Shown: piece after piece, positions 14,349-22,586 of the stretch
How the letters are laid out: the number at the start of each line of letters is the position of its first letter
Numbering within the stretch: the first letter of the stretch is position 1
Assembly (NCBI RefSeq): GCF_946482605.1
Contig: NZ_CAMLSE010000062.1
Location: 1-22,586 of the forward strand
Length of the DNA: 22,586 nt
Source: an uncultured Dyadobacter sp.
Lineage (GTDB): Bacteria; Bacteroidota; Bacteroidia; Cytophagales; Spirosomataceae
Reading direction: 5' to 3'
Notes under the pieces: model-generated
What the model saw: only the letters and a program-made list of their open reading frames with translations
The model's database searches: none
What the model was told of the DNA's origin: nothing
Position numbers and translations under genes: made by a program

Positions 14349-16721
14349 ATGAATCCAAAAATTACTAAGTCACAAACTGACTGGATTGAAAATTTTATTT
14401 GGGGAATAGCCGACGACGTTCTGCGGGATCTTTTCAAACGAGGCAAGTATCCAGACGTTATCCTCCCTATGGCTGTAATACGTAGATTTGACGCCGTATT
14501 GGAGCCGAAGAAACAAGAAGTCCTAAACACGAAAGCAATGCTTGATACCGCTGGCATAACCGAACAACGAGCAGCACTCTGTTCGGCATCCGGCCAGGCG
14601 TTCTATAATACATCGAAATTTAGTCTACGGGATTTGAGATCTCGTTCGAGTCAAAAACAGCTACGCGACGATTTCGAAGATTATCTTGATGGATTCTCTC
14701 CTAATGTGCAAGATATTATAGATAACTTCAAGTTTCGGAATCAGATACCTACGCTATCGAAAGCGGACGCAATAGGCACTCTTATCGCCAAATTGCTTGA
14801 TCCGGAGATTAATCTTAGCCCAAACCCTGTCTACAATAGTGATGGCTCTATAAAGCACCCGGGGCTGGATAACCATGCCATGGGGACCATTTTCGAGGGA
14901 CTTGTCCGACGGTTTAATGAGGAAAACAACGAGGAGGCCGGAGAGCACTGGACACCACGGGACGCGGTAAAGCTGATGACAAACCTGATTTTTCAGCCTA
15001 TTGCAGAAACCATCCAACCGGGTTCTTACTTATTGTATGATGGGGCATGTGGCACCGGAGGTATGCTCACACTTGCGGAAGAAACGCTGGTACAACTAGC
15101 CGAAAAACAAGGTAAGCGGGTAAATACATACCTGTATGGACAGGAGATAAATCCTGAAACCTTTGCGATCTGTAAAGCAGATATGCTCTTAAAAGGAGAA
15201 GGTGAAAACGCCGATAACATTGTCGGCGGGGCTGAGTATTCGACTTTGGCAAATGATGCTTTCCGCTCTAAGGAGTTTGATTTCATGCTCTCGAACCCAC
15301 CTTATGGGAAAAGCTGGAAAAAAGACTTGGAGCGTTTGGGCGGTGAAGGTGGAAAAACGGGCGTTAAGGATGCGCGTTTTGTTATTAATTACGCCGGTCA
15401 ACCAGATTACTCGCTCGTTACACGTACAAGCGATGGGCAGCTACTATTTCTGGCCAATATGGTCAGCAAAATGAATCATAAAAGTGCGTTGGGAAGCCGT
15501 ATTGCCAGTGTTCATAATGGTTCATCGCTTTTTACTGGTGATGCGGGACAAGGCGAAAGTAATATCCGCCGATGGATCATTGAAAATGATTGGGTTGAGG
15601 CAATCATTGCTTTGCCTCTTAACTTCTTTTATAACACCGGCATTGCAACATACATATGGTTGCTGACCAATCGCAAACCTGAACATAGAAAAGGCTTTGT
15701 CCAGCTCATCGATGCTAGTGGTTGGTCAGTACCGTTGAGAAAGAACCTTGGCAAGAAGAACTGTGAATTCTCTGAAACCGATATCCAACGTATTACAGAT
15801 ACCTATCTGGCATTCAAGGAGACGGAGCAATCAAAAATTTTCCCAAACCAGGCGCTTGGCTACTGGAAAATCGTGGTGGAGCGCCCATTGAGATTGCATA
15901 GCCGTTTTACGGTGCAAGCTATTGAAAGCCTTCGTTTTTCGTCAGGAGATGAGGCTATCCGTACTCAGCTTTACGAAGAATTTGGCGAAGTGCTATTCAC
16001 TGACTTTACAAGTGTTGAGAAAGCGCTGACTCAAAGGCTTGCTAACTGGAACACGGATGAAGATACCGAGGAGACCGAGGAGGAGGAGGCATCAAAACCG
16101 AAGGGATTACCTGAGAAAAAGAAAAAGCGATTGTTAGAGCGAAAAACCTGGGAGCGGGATGGGCAACTGATTGAGTTGGCCACTGCCCTGATGAAGGTGG
16201 TTGGCGATGGTTTATTCACGGATTACAATCGCTTTAAAGACCGAGTAAATATGGCTCTTATGGAGCTGGGCAAGAGAAAGCCGTCGGCTACTGATCTCAA
16301 AATTATCCTGCGAGCGGTTAGTTGGCGTGAAGAAACGGCTCCTCCGGTCTGGGCGACTGTACACAAGGCTAACAAAAAGCAAGCAGACCCGCTCAGGGGA
16401 CTGTTTGCGGAAACTTTAAGTGGAAAGCCGGTAGTAGTTGAATATGAGCCAGACCCAACATTGAGAGATACAGAACAAATTCCGTTACTTGAAGAAGGGG
16501 GCATTGAGGCGTTTCTTCAAAGAGAAGTGTTGCCGTATACCCCCGACGCGTGGCTCAAAGATGAGGCGACACGCATCGGCTACGAGATTAGCTTTACGCG
16601 CCATTTTTACAAGACGCAACCGCTACGAACATTAGCGGAAATTGGGGCCGATATTAAGGCAATTGAGCATGAAGCTCTTGGTTTATTGAATGAGCTTCTT
16701 CGTCAAACTGTTGCTATATGA
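14349..16721 (+). CDS. hsdM: Type I restriction-modification methyltransferase subunit HsdM
   Basis: N6-adenine methyltransferase subunit of a type I R-M complex. The HsdM N-terminal helical domain is visible (DWIENFIWGIADDVLRDLFK ... AVIRRFDAVLEP). The SAM-binding motif DGACGTGG is at about 231-238 and the catalytic motif NPPY at 316-319; HWTPRDAVKLM precedes them. At 790 aa it is longer than a standard HsdM (about 500), with a C-terminal extension of about 250 aa holding an acid/base-rich linker (about 565-595). ATG 14349 is chosen over an in-frame TTG at 14322. It overlaps hsdS by ATGA. Confidence 0.95.
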   Translation: MNPKITKSQTDWIENFIWGIADDVLRDLFKRGKYPDVILPMAVIRRFDAVLEPKKQEVLNTKAMLDTAGITEQRAALCSASGQAFYNTSKFSLRDLRSRSSQKQLRDDFEDYLDGFSPNVQDIIDNFKFRNQIPTLSKADAIGTLIAKLLDPEINLSPNPVYNSDGSIKHPGLDNHAMGTIFEGLVRRFNEENNEEAGEHWTPRDAVKLMTNLIFQPIAETIQPGSYLLYDGACGTGGMLTLAEETLVQLAEKQGKRVNTYLYGQEINPETFAICKADMLLKGEGENADNIVGGAEYSTLANDAFRSKEFDFMLSNPPYGKSWKKDLERLGGEGGKTGVKDARFVINYAGQPDYSLVTRTSDGQLLFLANMVSKMNHKSALGSRIASVHNGSSLFTGDAGQGESNIRRWIIENDWVEAIIALPLNFFYNTGIATYIWLLTNRKPEHRKGFVQLIDASGWSVPLRKNLGKKNCEFSETDIQRITDTYLAFKETEQSKIFPNQALGYWKIVVERPLRLHSRFTVQAIESLRFSSGDEAIRTQLYEEFGEVLFTDFTSVEKALTQRLANWNTDEDTEETEEEEASKPKGLPEKKKKRLLERKTWERDGQLIELATALMKVVGDGLFTDYNRFKDRVNMALMELGKRKPSATDLKIILRAVSWREETAPPVWATVHKANKKQADPLRGLFAETLSGKPVVVEYEPDPTLRDTEQIPLLEEGGIEAFLQREVLPYTPDAWLKDEATRIGYEISFTRHFYKTQPLRTLAEIGADIKAIEHEALGLLNELLRQTVAI

Positions 16722-18133
16722 TAACCGATTTAAAACCATATTCCGAATATAAAAAGACGGATATCAATTGGCTATGTGATATTCCAGCGCATTGGACTAT
16801 CAGACGTATGAAATACATCCTGCGCGAAACAGACTCGCGATCCCCGGAAGGGAAAGAACAACTGTTACGAGTCTCTCAGTACACAGGAGTTACACAACGT
16901 TTGGGGCTAAATGGAGGAACTGAACCGGATACGAGAGCTAAGTCACTAAAAGGATATAAACATGCCCAGCCTGATTTTATGGTCATCAATATCATGTTAG
17001 CTTGGAACGGAAGTCTTGGCGTGTCGAGATTTTCGGGTATTGTTAGTCCTGCTTATTGCGTATATCGATTTAATTCTGACGCATATCCCTGGTATTTTCA
17101 TCATTTATTGCGGTCACCAATTTATAAGCAGCGCATTAAAGCTTTCTCGACCGGTGTAGTAGAGAGCAGACTCCGCCTGTACTCGGACAACTTGTATCGA
17201 ATTGAAGCAATTCTCCCGCCGCCTGATGAGCAAGCTGCTATTGTTAAGTTCTTGGATTATGCTACACACAAGATTGACCTCGCTATTCGTGCAAAGCGTA
17301 AATTGGTCAATCTTCTTAATGAACAAAAGCAGACTATTATTCATCATGTTGTTACCCGCGGCCTTGATGCTGACGTACCTATGCGTGACTCGGGCGTGGA
17401 TTGGATTGGAGAAATTCCCGCGCATTGGAATTGCTATAAAATGAAATATGTCACTTCAATGATTGGAGGAATGACTCCTAGCAAAAGCAATGGAAAATTT
17501 TGGGATGGACAAATCCCTTGGGTTAGCCCTAAGGATATGAAAGTTGAAGTTATTGCCGATTCAAAAAATCATATTAGTGCGCTAGCTCTTGCTGAGACAA
17601 GTATTTCATTAATTCCCCCCCCAGCTGTTTTGATCGTTGTCCGCGGAATGATTTTAGCGCGGACATTCCCAACAGCCATTACAAAAGTACCGGTCACCAT
17701 TAACCAGGATATGAAGGCAATAATGACTAAATCTATAGTAAATCCAGATTATTTAACTGCTTTACTTACAGGCTCCAAGAGAGAACTATTGAATTTGGTA
17801 GAGGAAGCTGGACATGGCACAAAGTGTTTGCGGACAGATTCTTGGGACGGATTCAAAATACCATTACCGCCTTTGGAAGAGCAAGAAAGAATTTTATCAT
17901 ATATTAATTCAGAGACAACCAAATTAAAATCTACAATTGACCGCATAGAGCGTGAAATTAAGCTTTTGCAGGAGTATCGTACACGCCTGATTGCCGATAT
18001 TGTGACTGGCCAATTGGATGTTCGAGAAGTTGTCCAAAACCTGTCTGAAGATGAGGAGAAATCTTCCGATGCATTAAGTGAACTTGAAGAGGAAGAAAGT
18101 GAATTAGAAGAAGAAATGCTTTCAGAAGAATAA
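16718..18133 (+). CDS. hsdS: Type I restriction-modification specificity subunit HsdS
   Basis: 471 aa; determines the DNA sequence recognised by HsdM and HsdR. Two target-recognition halves begin with the usual DINWLCDIPAHW (about 15-26) and VDWIGEIPAHW (about 227-237). Each is followed by a conserved helix, LPPPDEQAAIVKFLDY (about 166-181) and LPPLEEQERILSYIN (near 395), that spaces the half-sites. The tail from about 440 is extremely acidic (SELEEEESELEEEMLSEE), which is unusual and may be a bare, mobile tail. It starts within the hsdM stop (ATGA). Confidence 0.94.
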   Translation: MITDLKPYSEYKKTDINWLCDIPAHWTIRRMKYILRETDSRSPEGKEQLLRVSQYTGVTQRLGLNGGTEPDTRAKSLKGYKHAQPDFMVINIMLAWNGSLGVSRFSGIVSPAYCVYRFNSDAYPWYFHHLLRSPIYKQRIKAFSTGVVESRLRLYSDNLYRIEAILPPPDEQAAIVKFLDYATHKIDLAIRAKRKLVNLLNEQKQTIIHHVVTRGLDADVPMRDSGVDWIGEIPAHWNCYKMKYVTSMIGGMTPSKSNGKFWDGQIPWVSPKDMKVEVIADSKNHISALALAETSISLIPPPAVLIVVRGMILARTFPTAITKVPVTINQDMKAIMTKSIVNPDYLTALLTGSKRELLNLVEEAGHGTKCLRTDSWDGFKIPLPPLEEQERILSYINSETTKLKSTIDRIEREIKLLQEYRTRLIADIVTGQLDVREVVQNLSEDEEKSSDALSELEEEESELEEEMLSEE

Positions 18134-18259
18134 GATTCTTTTTGATTGGTATGTTCATTCGCTATTGATATGCAGAACTTAACACACTAAGAGCTATATA
18201 ATTTTGTAGATAGGCATATTACTAGATGTGTTTTCAAGTTGCCCGAACCATTACCCAAT

Positions 18260-21200
18260 ATGAGCCGCTCAGCTATTCCTCGTTCTATTCAGGAAACCTT
18301 AATGTTAGAATCCCGGCATCGGTGTTCGTGCTGCTGTGAACCTGTCGCGCTTGAAAAAGCGCATATTATTCCTTGGAGTAAAACCCAGGATCACAGCTTA
18401 GAAAACTTGGTCGTATTTTGTGCCAATTGTCACACACGCTCGCATACAGAAAATTGGTCGGTAACGGTTATGCGTGGCTATAAGCAGGACCCCTGCGCAT
18501 TGAAAAAGGATATTATGCCTGCACTTTCACCAGAGCAAAAGGCGATGGTCGATCTTGTAATGAGCTTTGACCCAGATGACCTAGACAAACGCAAGCGACT
18601 CCGTTTCGTTTCAATTATAGCTGCCTACGCAGGGGTACAGATTGGGGATATTGACGTTGTTTCTGTTACGCAAGCCAATAGTTCGAAAGTAAAAGTATGT
18701 CTTCCACGAAGAGCCGCGGAGACGTTAATCGCCGGATTTCAATCGCAGGATCCACGCTTAGTAGCTTTCATGGCTGAGCTGACCGATAACAGGCAAGTGT
18801 ATCGTTTGGAAACGGATGATGAGTTATCCCTGGCACCTGGTAAACAGCCGCTTCAAGAGATAGGAGTTCTTCGTATAGAAGCGACTACTATTGCGCAGTC
18901 TACGGAAATAGGGCAAACAAATACTTCCGAGGCTGGCTTAGAATCTCTGATTTTTTCGGGCATGACTGGCTTTGGTTGGATGGCAGGCAATTGGAAAGAC
19001 TACGATCGAAATTATGCTGTTGATCTTGTTCAGTTAAGAACGTTTTTAGAAGCCAGCCAACCGGATCAAACTGGAAGTTTTGATCTGGATAAGGACTCAA
19101 ATACGCGTCGGCAGTTTTTGAACCGTATTCGGGGTGAAATTACTCGTCGAGGTATCATTGATGTTTTGAGACACGGTGTCAAACACGGCAAATACGAAGT
19201 AACACTTTTCTATGGCACACCTTCACCCGGTAATAGAAGAGCAGAGTCAAATTTCACTCATAACCGGTTTAGCATTACACGGCAGCTCCGTTATAGTCGA
19301 GATAGCGCAAAGCTGTCGCTCGATCTTTGCCTGTTTATCAACGGTTTGCCTGTTGCCACATTTGAATTAAAAAACAGTCTAACAAAACAAACTGTCGAGG
19401 ACGCCGTCGAACAATATAGGCGGGACCGTGACCCAAGCGAACTGTTATTCCAATTCAAACGCTGCATGGTTCATTTTGCAGTTGACGATCAGGAAGTGCA
19501 AATGTGCACTGAGCTCAAAGGAAGAAGTTCGTGGTTTCTGCCTTTCAATCAGGGATGGAATGACGGCGCAGGAAATCCACCAAATCCATATGGCATTAAA
19601 ACTGATTATTTGTGGAAGCGTGTTCTGACGCCTTTGGGTCTTACGGATATCATCGAGAATTACGCCCAAGTGGTTTCGGAGCGTAATAGAAAGACAGGTA
19701 AAAGGCGTGAAAAGCAAGTATTTCCTCGTTTCCATCAGCTTGATGTAGTTCGGAAATTATTGGCGGACGCAGCATGGTACGGTGAAGGAAAGCGCTACCT
19801 CATTCAACATTCGGCCGGCAGTGGTAAGTCGAATTCCATTGCGTGGCTAGCTCATCAACTAATCGGTCTCAAACATGAAGCACAGCCCCTCTATGATTCC
19901 ATTCTCGTTATTACGGATCGACGTATTCTGGATCAACAAATCACAGAAACGATTAAACAGTTCGCCCAGGTAAGGGCAACTATCGGTCATGCTGAGCGAG
20001 CGGGAGATTTGAGAAGATTTATTAATGAAGGCAAAAAGATCATTATCAGTACAATTCAGAAATTCCCCTTTATTCTAAAGGAAATTGAAGAAGATCACCG
20101 AACGCGAAAATTTGCCATTTTGATTGACGAGGCACATTCTAGTCAAAGTGGTAAAACCGCTGCCGCGATGAGTGATTTCTTGTCGGCACCGGATCATATT
20201 ACTGATCCGGAAGATATTGTTAATAATGCTTTGGAATCGCGCATGCAATCACGAAAGCTTGCTAACAATGCTAGCTATTTTGCATTTACAGCCACACCAA
20301 AGGCTAAAACTCTTCAAACATTTGGTGAACCCTATCAAGCTGAGGATGGGAAAATCAAACACAAGCCATTCCATGGATACACCATGAAGCAGGCAATTCA
20401 AGAAAAATTTATTCTCGATGTCTTGGCTAGCTATACTCCTGTTGACAGCTACTACAAACTAGTAAAAAAGGTAGAGGATGATCCAGAGTTTGATACAAAG
20501 CGAGCAAAGAAAAAATTACGTCGCTACGTTGAGAGCCATGATCATGCAATAAGATTGAAAGCCGAAATAATGGTAGATCATTTCCAGGAACAAGTCATTG
20601 CTCAAAACAAGATCGGTGGGCAAGCTCGTGCCATGGTAGTTTGTAACGGAATTGAGCGCACTATTCAATACTTTCATGCTTTTCAGTCCTACTTACAAGT
20701 AATCAAGAGTCCTTATCAAGCTCTTGTTGCTTTTACAGGTGAACACGAATATAATGGTAGCGCTGTCACCGAGGCTTCACTGAATGGATTCCCTAGTAAC
20801 GATATTGCCGACCGAATTCAGGAAGACCCTTACCGGTTTTTGATTTGTGCTGATAAGTTTCAAACCGGTTATGATGAGCCACTATTGCACACAATGTATG
20901 TGGATAAGACCTTGGCGGGTATCCAAGCTGTGCAGACATTGTCACGCCTTAACCGGGCACATCCACAGAAGCATGATGTTTTTGTGCTCGATTTTATTAA
21001 CGATGTTGAAACCATAGAAAAATCTTTCGCCAATTATTACCGAACAACAATATTAAGTGAGGAAGCGGACCCCAATAAGCTACACAACTTAAAATCAGAG
21101 CTGGATGGATATCAGGTATATATGCCGGAACAGATTGATCGATTTGTTGCTTTATACTTGCGAGGAAGTATTCGCGATCAGTTGGACCCGATTTTGGACG

Positions 21201-21841
21201 CGTGTGTGGGCGTTTATCTAGCAACTTTGGATGAAGACGAGCAGGTTGGATTCAAGGGGAAGTCAAAGAGTTTTTCTCGAACTTATGAATTTCTCGCTCA
21301 AGTGCTCCCGTACAGCTATGCAGATTGGGAAAAGCTTTCGATCTTTTTGGCTTTTCTAATTTCCAAGTTGCCTGCTCCGAAGGAAGAAGATTTATCTAAG
21401 GGTATCTTGGAGGCAATTGACATGGATAGTTATCGGGTTGAGAAGAAGGCCGTACTTAAAATCCTCCTTCCTGATGATAATTCTGAGATCGATCCAGCGG
21501 CTATTGGTGCTGCTGGCCGCCGGCCGGAGCCTTCGCTAGATAAACTGAGCAATATCCTAAATACGTTTAATGAGCAATTTAAAACAATATTTACCGATGC
21601 AGACCGCGTAAGCAAGCGAATTGCTGAGGACATAGCACCAAAAGTTGCTGCGGATCAAGCTTACCAAAACGCGAAAAGAAATACGCCTCAAACCGCCAGG
21701 CTAGAACATGACAATGCGTTAGGTCGGGTGATAGTGGAATTATTGAAAGATGATACAGAGCTTTTTAAGCAATTCTACGAAAATGATTCGTTTCGGCGTT
21801 GGTTAACAGATACCGTGTTCAGTTTGACTAGCGGAGAATAA
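18260..21841 (+). CDS. hsdR: Type I restriction subunit HsdR with N-terminal HNH-type domain
   Basis: 1193 aa from ATG 18260; TTG 18239 is a possible earlier start. Order: HNH-like zinc domain (C22, C25, AHIIPW near H35, ENL near N49, CANC 54-57, H58, H62); a 90-180 region resembling effector-associated domains (inference); the HsdR endonuclease core D355 ... E369-x-K371 (ATFELKN); then the motor with Walker A SAGSGKS (518-524), DEAH (623-626), TAT (677-679) and QTLSRLNR. It translocates DNA and cuts at a distance when HsdS meets an unmodified site. The standard HsdR is about 1000 aa, so the N-terminal addition of about 180 aa is the oddity. It follows hsdS by 126 nt and may have its own promoter. 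Confidence 0.93.
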   Translation: MSRSAIPRSIQETLMLESRHRCSCCCEPVALEKAHIIPWSKTQDHSLENLVVFCANCHTRSHTENWSVTVMRGYKQDPCALKKDIMPALSPEQKAMVDLVMSFDPDDLDKRKRLRFVSIIAAYAGVQIGDIDVVSVTQANSSKVKVCLPRRAAETLIAGFQSQDPRLVAFMAELTDNRQVYRLETDDELSLAPGKQPLQEIGVLRIEATTIAQSTEIGQTNTSEAGLESLIFSGMTGFGWMAGNWKDYDRNYAVDLVQLRTFLEASQPDQTGSFDLDKDSNTRRQFLNRIRGEITRRGIIDVLRHGVKHGKYEVTLFYGTPSPGNRRAESNFTHNRFSITRQLRYSRDSAKLSLDLCLFINGLPVATFELKNSLTKQTVEDAVEQYRRDRDPSELLFQFKRCMVHFAVDDQEVQMCTELKGRSSWFLPFNQGWNDGAGNPPNPYGIKTDYLWKRVLTPLGLTDIIENYAQVVSERNRKTGKRREKQVFPRFHQLDVVRKLLADAAWYGEGKRYLIQHSAGSGKSNSIAWLAHQLIGLKHEAQPLYDSILVITDRRILDQQITETIKQFAQVRATIGHAERAGDLRRFINEGKKIIISTIQKFPFILKEIEEDHRTRKFAILIDEAHSSQSGKTAAAMSDFLSAPDHITDPEDIVNNALESRMQSRKLANNASYFAFTATPKAKTLQTFGEPYQAEDGKIKHKPFHGYTMKQAIQEKFILDVLASYTPVDSYYKLVKKVEDDPEFDTKRAKKKLRRYVESHDHAIRLKAEIMVDHFQEQVIAQNKIGGQARAMVVCNGIERTIQYFHAFQSYLQVIKSPYQALVAFTGEHEYNGSAVTEASLNGFPSNDIADRIQEDPYRFLICADKFQTGYDEPLLHTMYVDKTLAGIQAVQTLSRLNRAHPQKHDVFVLDFINDVETIEKSFANYYRTTILSEEADPNKLHNLKSELDGYQVYMPEQIDRFVALYLRGSIRDQLDPILDACVGVYLATLDEDEQVGFKGKSKSFSRTYEFLAQVLPYSYADWEKLSIFLAFLISKLPAPKEEDLSKGILEAIDMDSYRVEKKAVLKILLPDDNSEIDPAAIGAAGRRPEPSLDKLSNILNTFNEQFKTIFTDADRVSKRIAEDIAPKVAADQAYQNAKRNTPQTARLEHDNALGRVIVELLKDDTELFKQFYENDSFRRWLTDTVFSLTSGE

Positions 21842-21869
21842 ACGTTGGAAAGGTTGAAGCGATAAGTGG

Positions 21870-22586
21870 CTATTCCTCAGGTCGATTGTGATTTAAGCGA
21901 TCCTTTGCAAGGCTGTCGTATTGAAGCTCTGTTAGCTGAGAAAATAGATAGTCATCATTTAGCAGCTTCAGGAAAAGCTTTTTCGACATTCCAGTTGTTA
22001 ATCGAATTTGAGTATTATTCTCATTGAATTCAATTTTACCGGTTAACTCAGGATGGTTGGTGATAAAATTGATTACGTTATTTGCCGGAACTCCTAAAAC
22101 CGGAGAGGTGCGAATTCTCATAAGTTTTCTAGCATTAGGTAAATTTACAGCAAGCTCATTGAGTTGTTCGATATTCTCGAGCAACGCGGTAGCTTCTATC
22201 AAAGCGATTGTATTCTGAGCTTGTGTACGTATAACCTGCTCAAATCCGAAGAATCTCTCCAAGATATTTAACTTCAATACAATCAGGTGCCCGTCCACTA
22301 GAACAAAGTCAAAGCTTTTATCGATTGCAATGGCTTCGCTATTCAGGGCTACTAGCCGTTGATTGCTTGGGATTAACAGAAACCGGTCGCGCTTGAAGAG
22401 ATTTATGGGGTGATGCTTTTTATAAAGTGCGATTTGATTTCCTTCATTGCCAATCGTTATAAGATATCCTTGCAGAGCTTCCAGGCTGTGTTCCTGGAAG
22501 TTGAATGGTTCTCTTTCGCCATTATTAAGTATGGATATTCCGGAGCAAACAGAGCCAGTGTTCCGGCAACTTGAGCCGGTAATTCC
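21870..22586 (-). CDS. kwaB: KwaB-like (DUF4868) Kiwa defence protein, 5' end outside window
   Basis: 238 codons open to the window edge; the upstream part (toward 22586) reads without a stop through GSVCSGISILNN ... KRDRFLLIPSNQRLVALNS and joins VDGHLIVLKLNILERFFGF. That run, an 'FDFVLVDGHLIVL-N-ERFFGFEQVI' helix and a C-terminus with RIRTSPVL, HPELTGKI and KLLNDDYLFSQLTELQYDSLAKDRL, matches KwaB/DUF4868 as I know it. KwaB with the membrane protein KwaA forms the Kiwa anti-phage system; kwaA would lie beyond the window. Convergent with hsdR, only 28 nt apart. GTG at 22298 is not needed as a start. Confidence 0.78.
   Translation of the reverse strand, partial: GITGSSCRNTGSVCSGISILNNGEREPFNFQEHSLEALQGYLITIGNEGNQIALYKKHHPINLFKRDRFLLIPSNQRLVALNSEAIAIDKSFDFVLVDGHLIVLKLNILERFFGFEQVIRTQAQNTIALIEATALLENIEQLNELAVNLPNARKLMRIRTSPVLGVPANNVINFITNHPELTGKIEFNENNTQIRLTTGMSKKLFLKLLNDDYLFSQLTELQYDSLAKDRLNHNRPEE

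Noticed and set aside
18140..18259. Bacteroidota promoter for hsdR (TAATTTTG at 18199-18206)
   Set aside because: A -7-like box is present but the nearest TTG is about 31 nt upstream, too far for the usual -33 element.

Overview
The window is a mobile, defence-rich stretch of a Bacteroidota chromosome or element, most likely from the Cytophagales/Sphingobacteriales. I infer this from the protein families (Bacteroidota-type HTH/ParA/MobC/relaxase module, IS21 type, XRE gene behind a TTAG...CTAA palindrome). No rRNA, tRNA, integrase or core housekeeping gene was seen.

Layout. (1) About 76-2819: an intact IS21-family element (istA, istB, both minus strand). It is flanked on its right by an unusual array of eight end-like 17-mers. 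(2) 2820-3090: a structured non-coding stretch. (3) 3091-5625 (minus): an 844-aa helicase with an XPD/Rad3-like C-terminal helicase domain and a C-terminal PD-(D/E)xK-like nuclease, probably a defence effector. (4) 5820-11156 (plus): a mobilization module. It holds an unknown coiled-coil protein, an excisionase-like HTH protein, a winged-helix-like small protein, a small unknown, a ParA/MinD-like ATPase, a one-TM protein, a candidate oriT (eleven phased decamers followed by a 69-nt interrupted hairpin), a MobC-like protein, a relaxase and an AT-hook-tailed protein. (5) 11195-13567: the most interesting locus. An ECF-like sigma factor (12409-13209, minus) sits 3 nt upstream of a 363-aa Cas12f/TnpB-like protein (11314-12405, minus). 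That protein has lost the recognisable RuvC-I Asp and RuvC-II Glu and ends before RuvC-III. Directly 3' of it on the same strand lie three consecutive short hairpins followed by an unstructured stretch, a good candidate for its guide RNA. A divergent XRE regulator lies on the other side, with two palindromes in the shared control region. (6) 13568-14348: a non-coding gap with two hairpins. (7) 14349-21841: a type I restriction-modification operon, hsdM-hsdS-hsdR, whose HsdR carries an extra N-terminal HNH-type zinc domain and linker domain. (8) 21870-22586 (minus): the 3' part of a KwaB-like (DUF4868) Kiwa defence gene running off the window.

How it fits together. The relaxase, MobC and putative oriT make the region mobilizable in trans. 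The helicase-nuclease, type I system and KwaB look like its defence cargo. The sigma/dCas12f pair is best read as an RNA-guided transcription activator: the nuclease-dead Cas12f-like protein would use a guide RNA to place the sigma factor and RNA polymerase at a chosen promoter, and the XRE protein may set its expression. From memory, nuclease-dead Cas12f homologues paired with ECF sigma factors have recently been reported in Bacteroidota. The guide assignment, the regulator and the embedding in a mobilization/defence island here are my inference from sequence.
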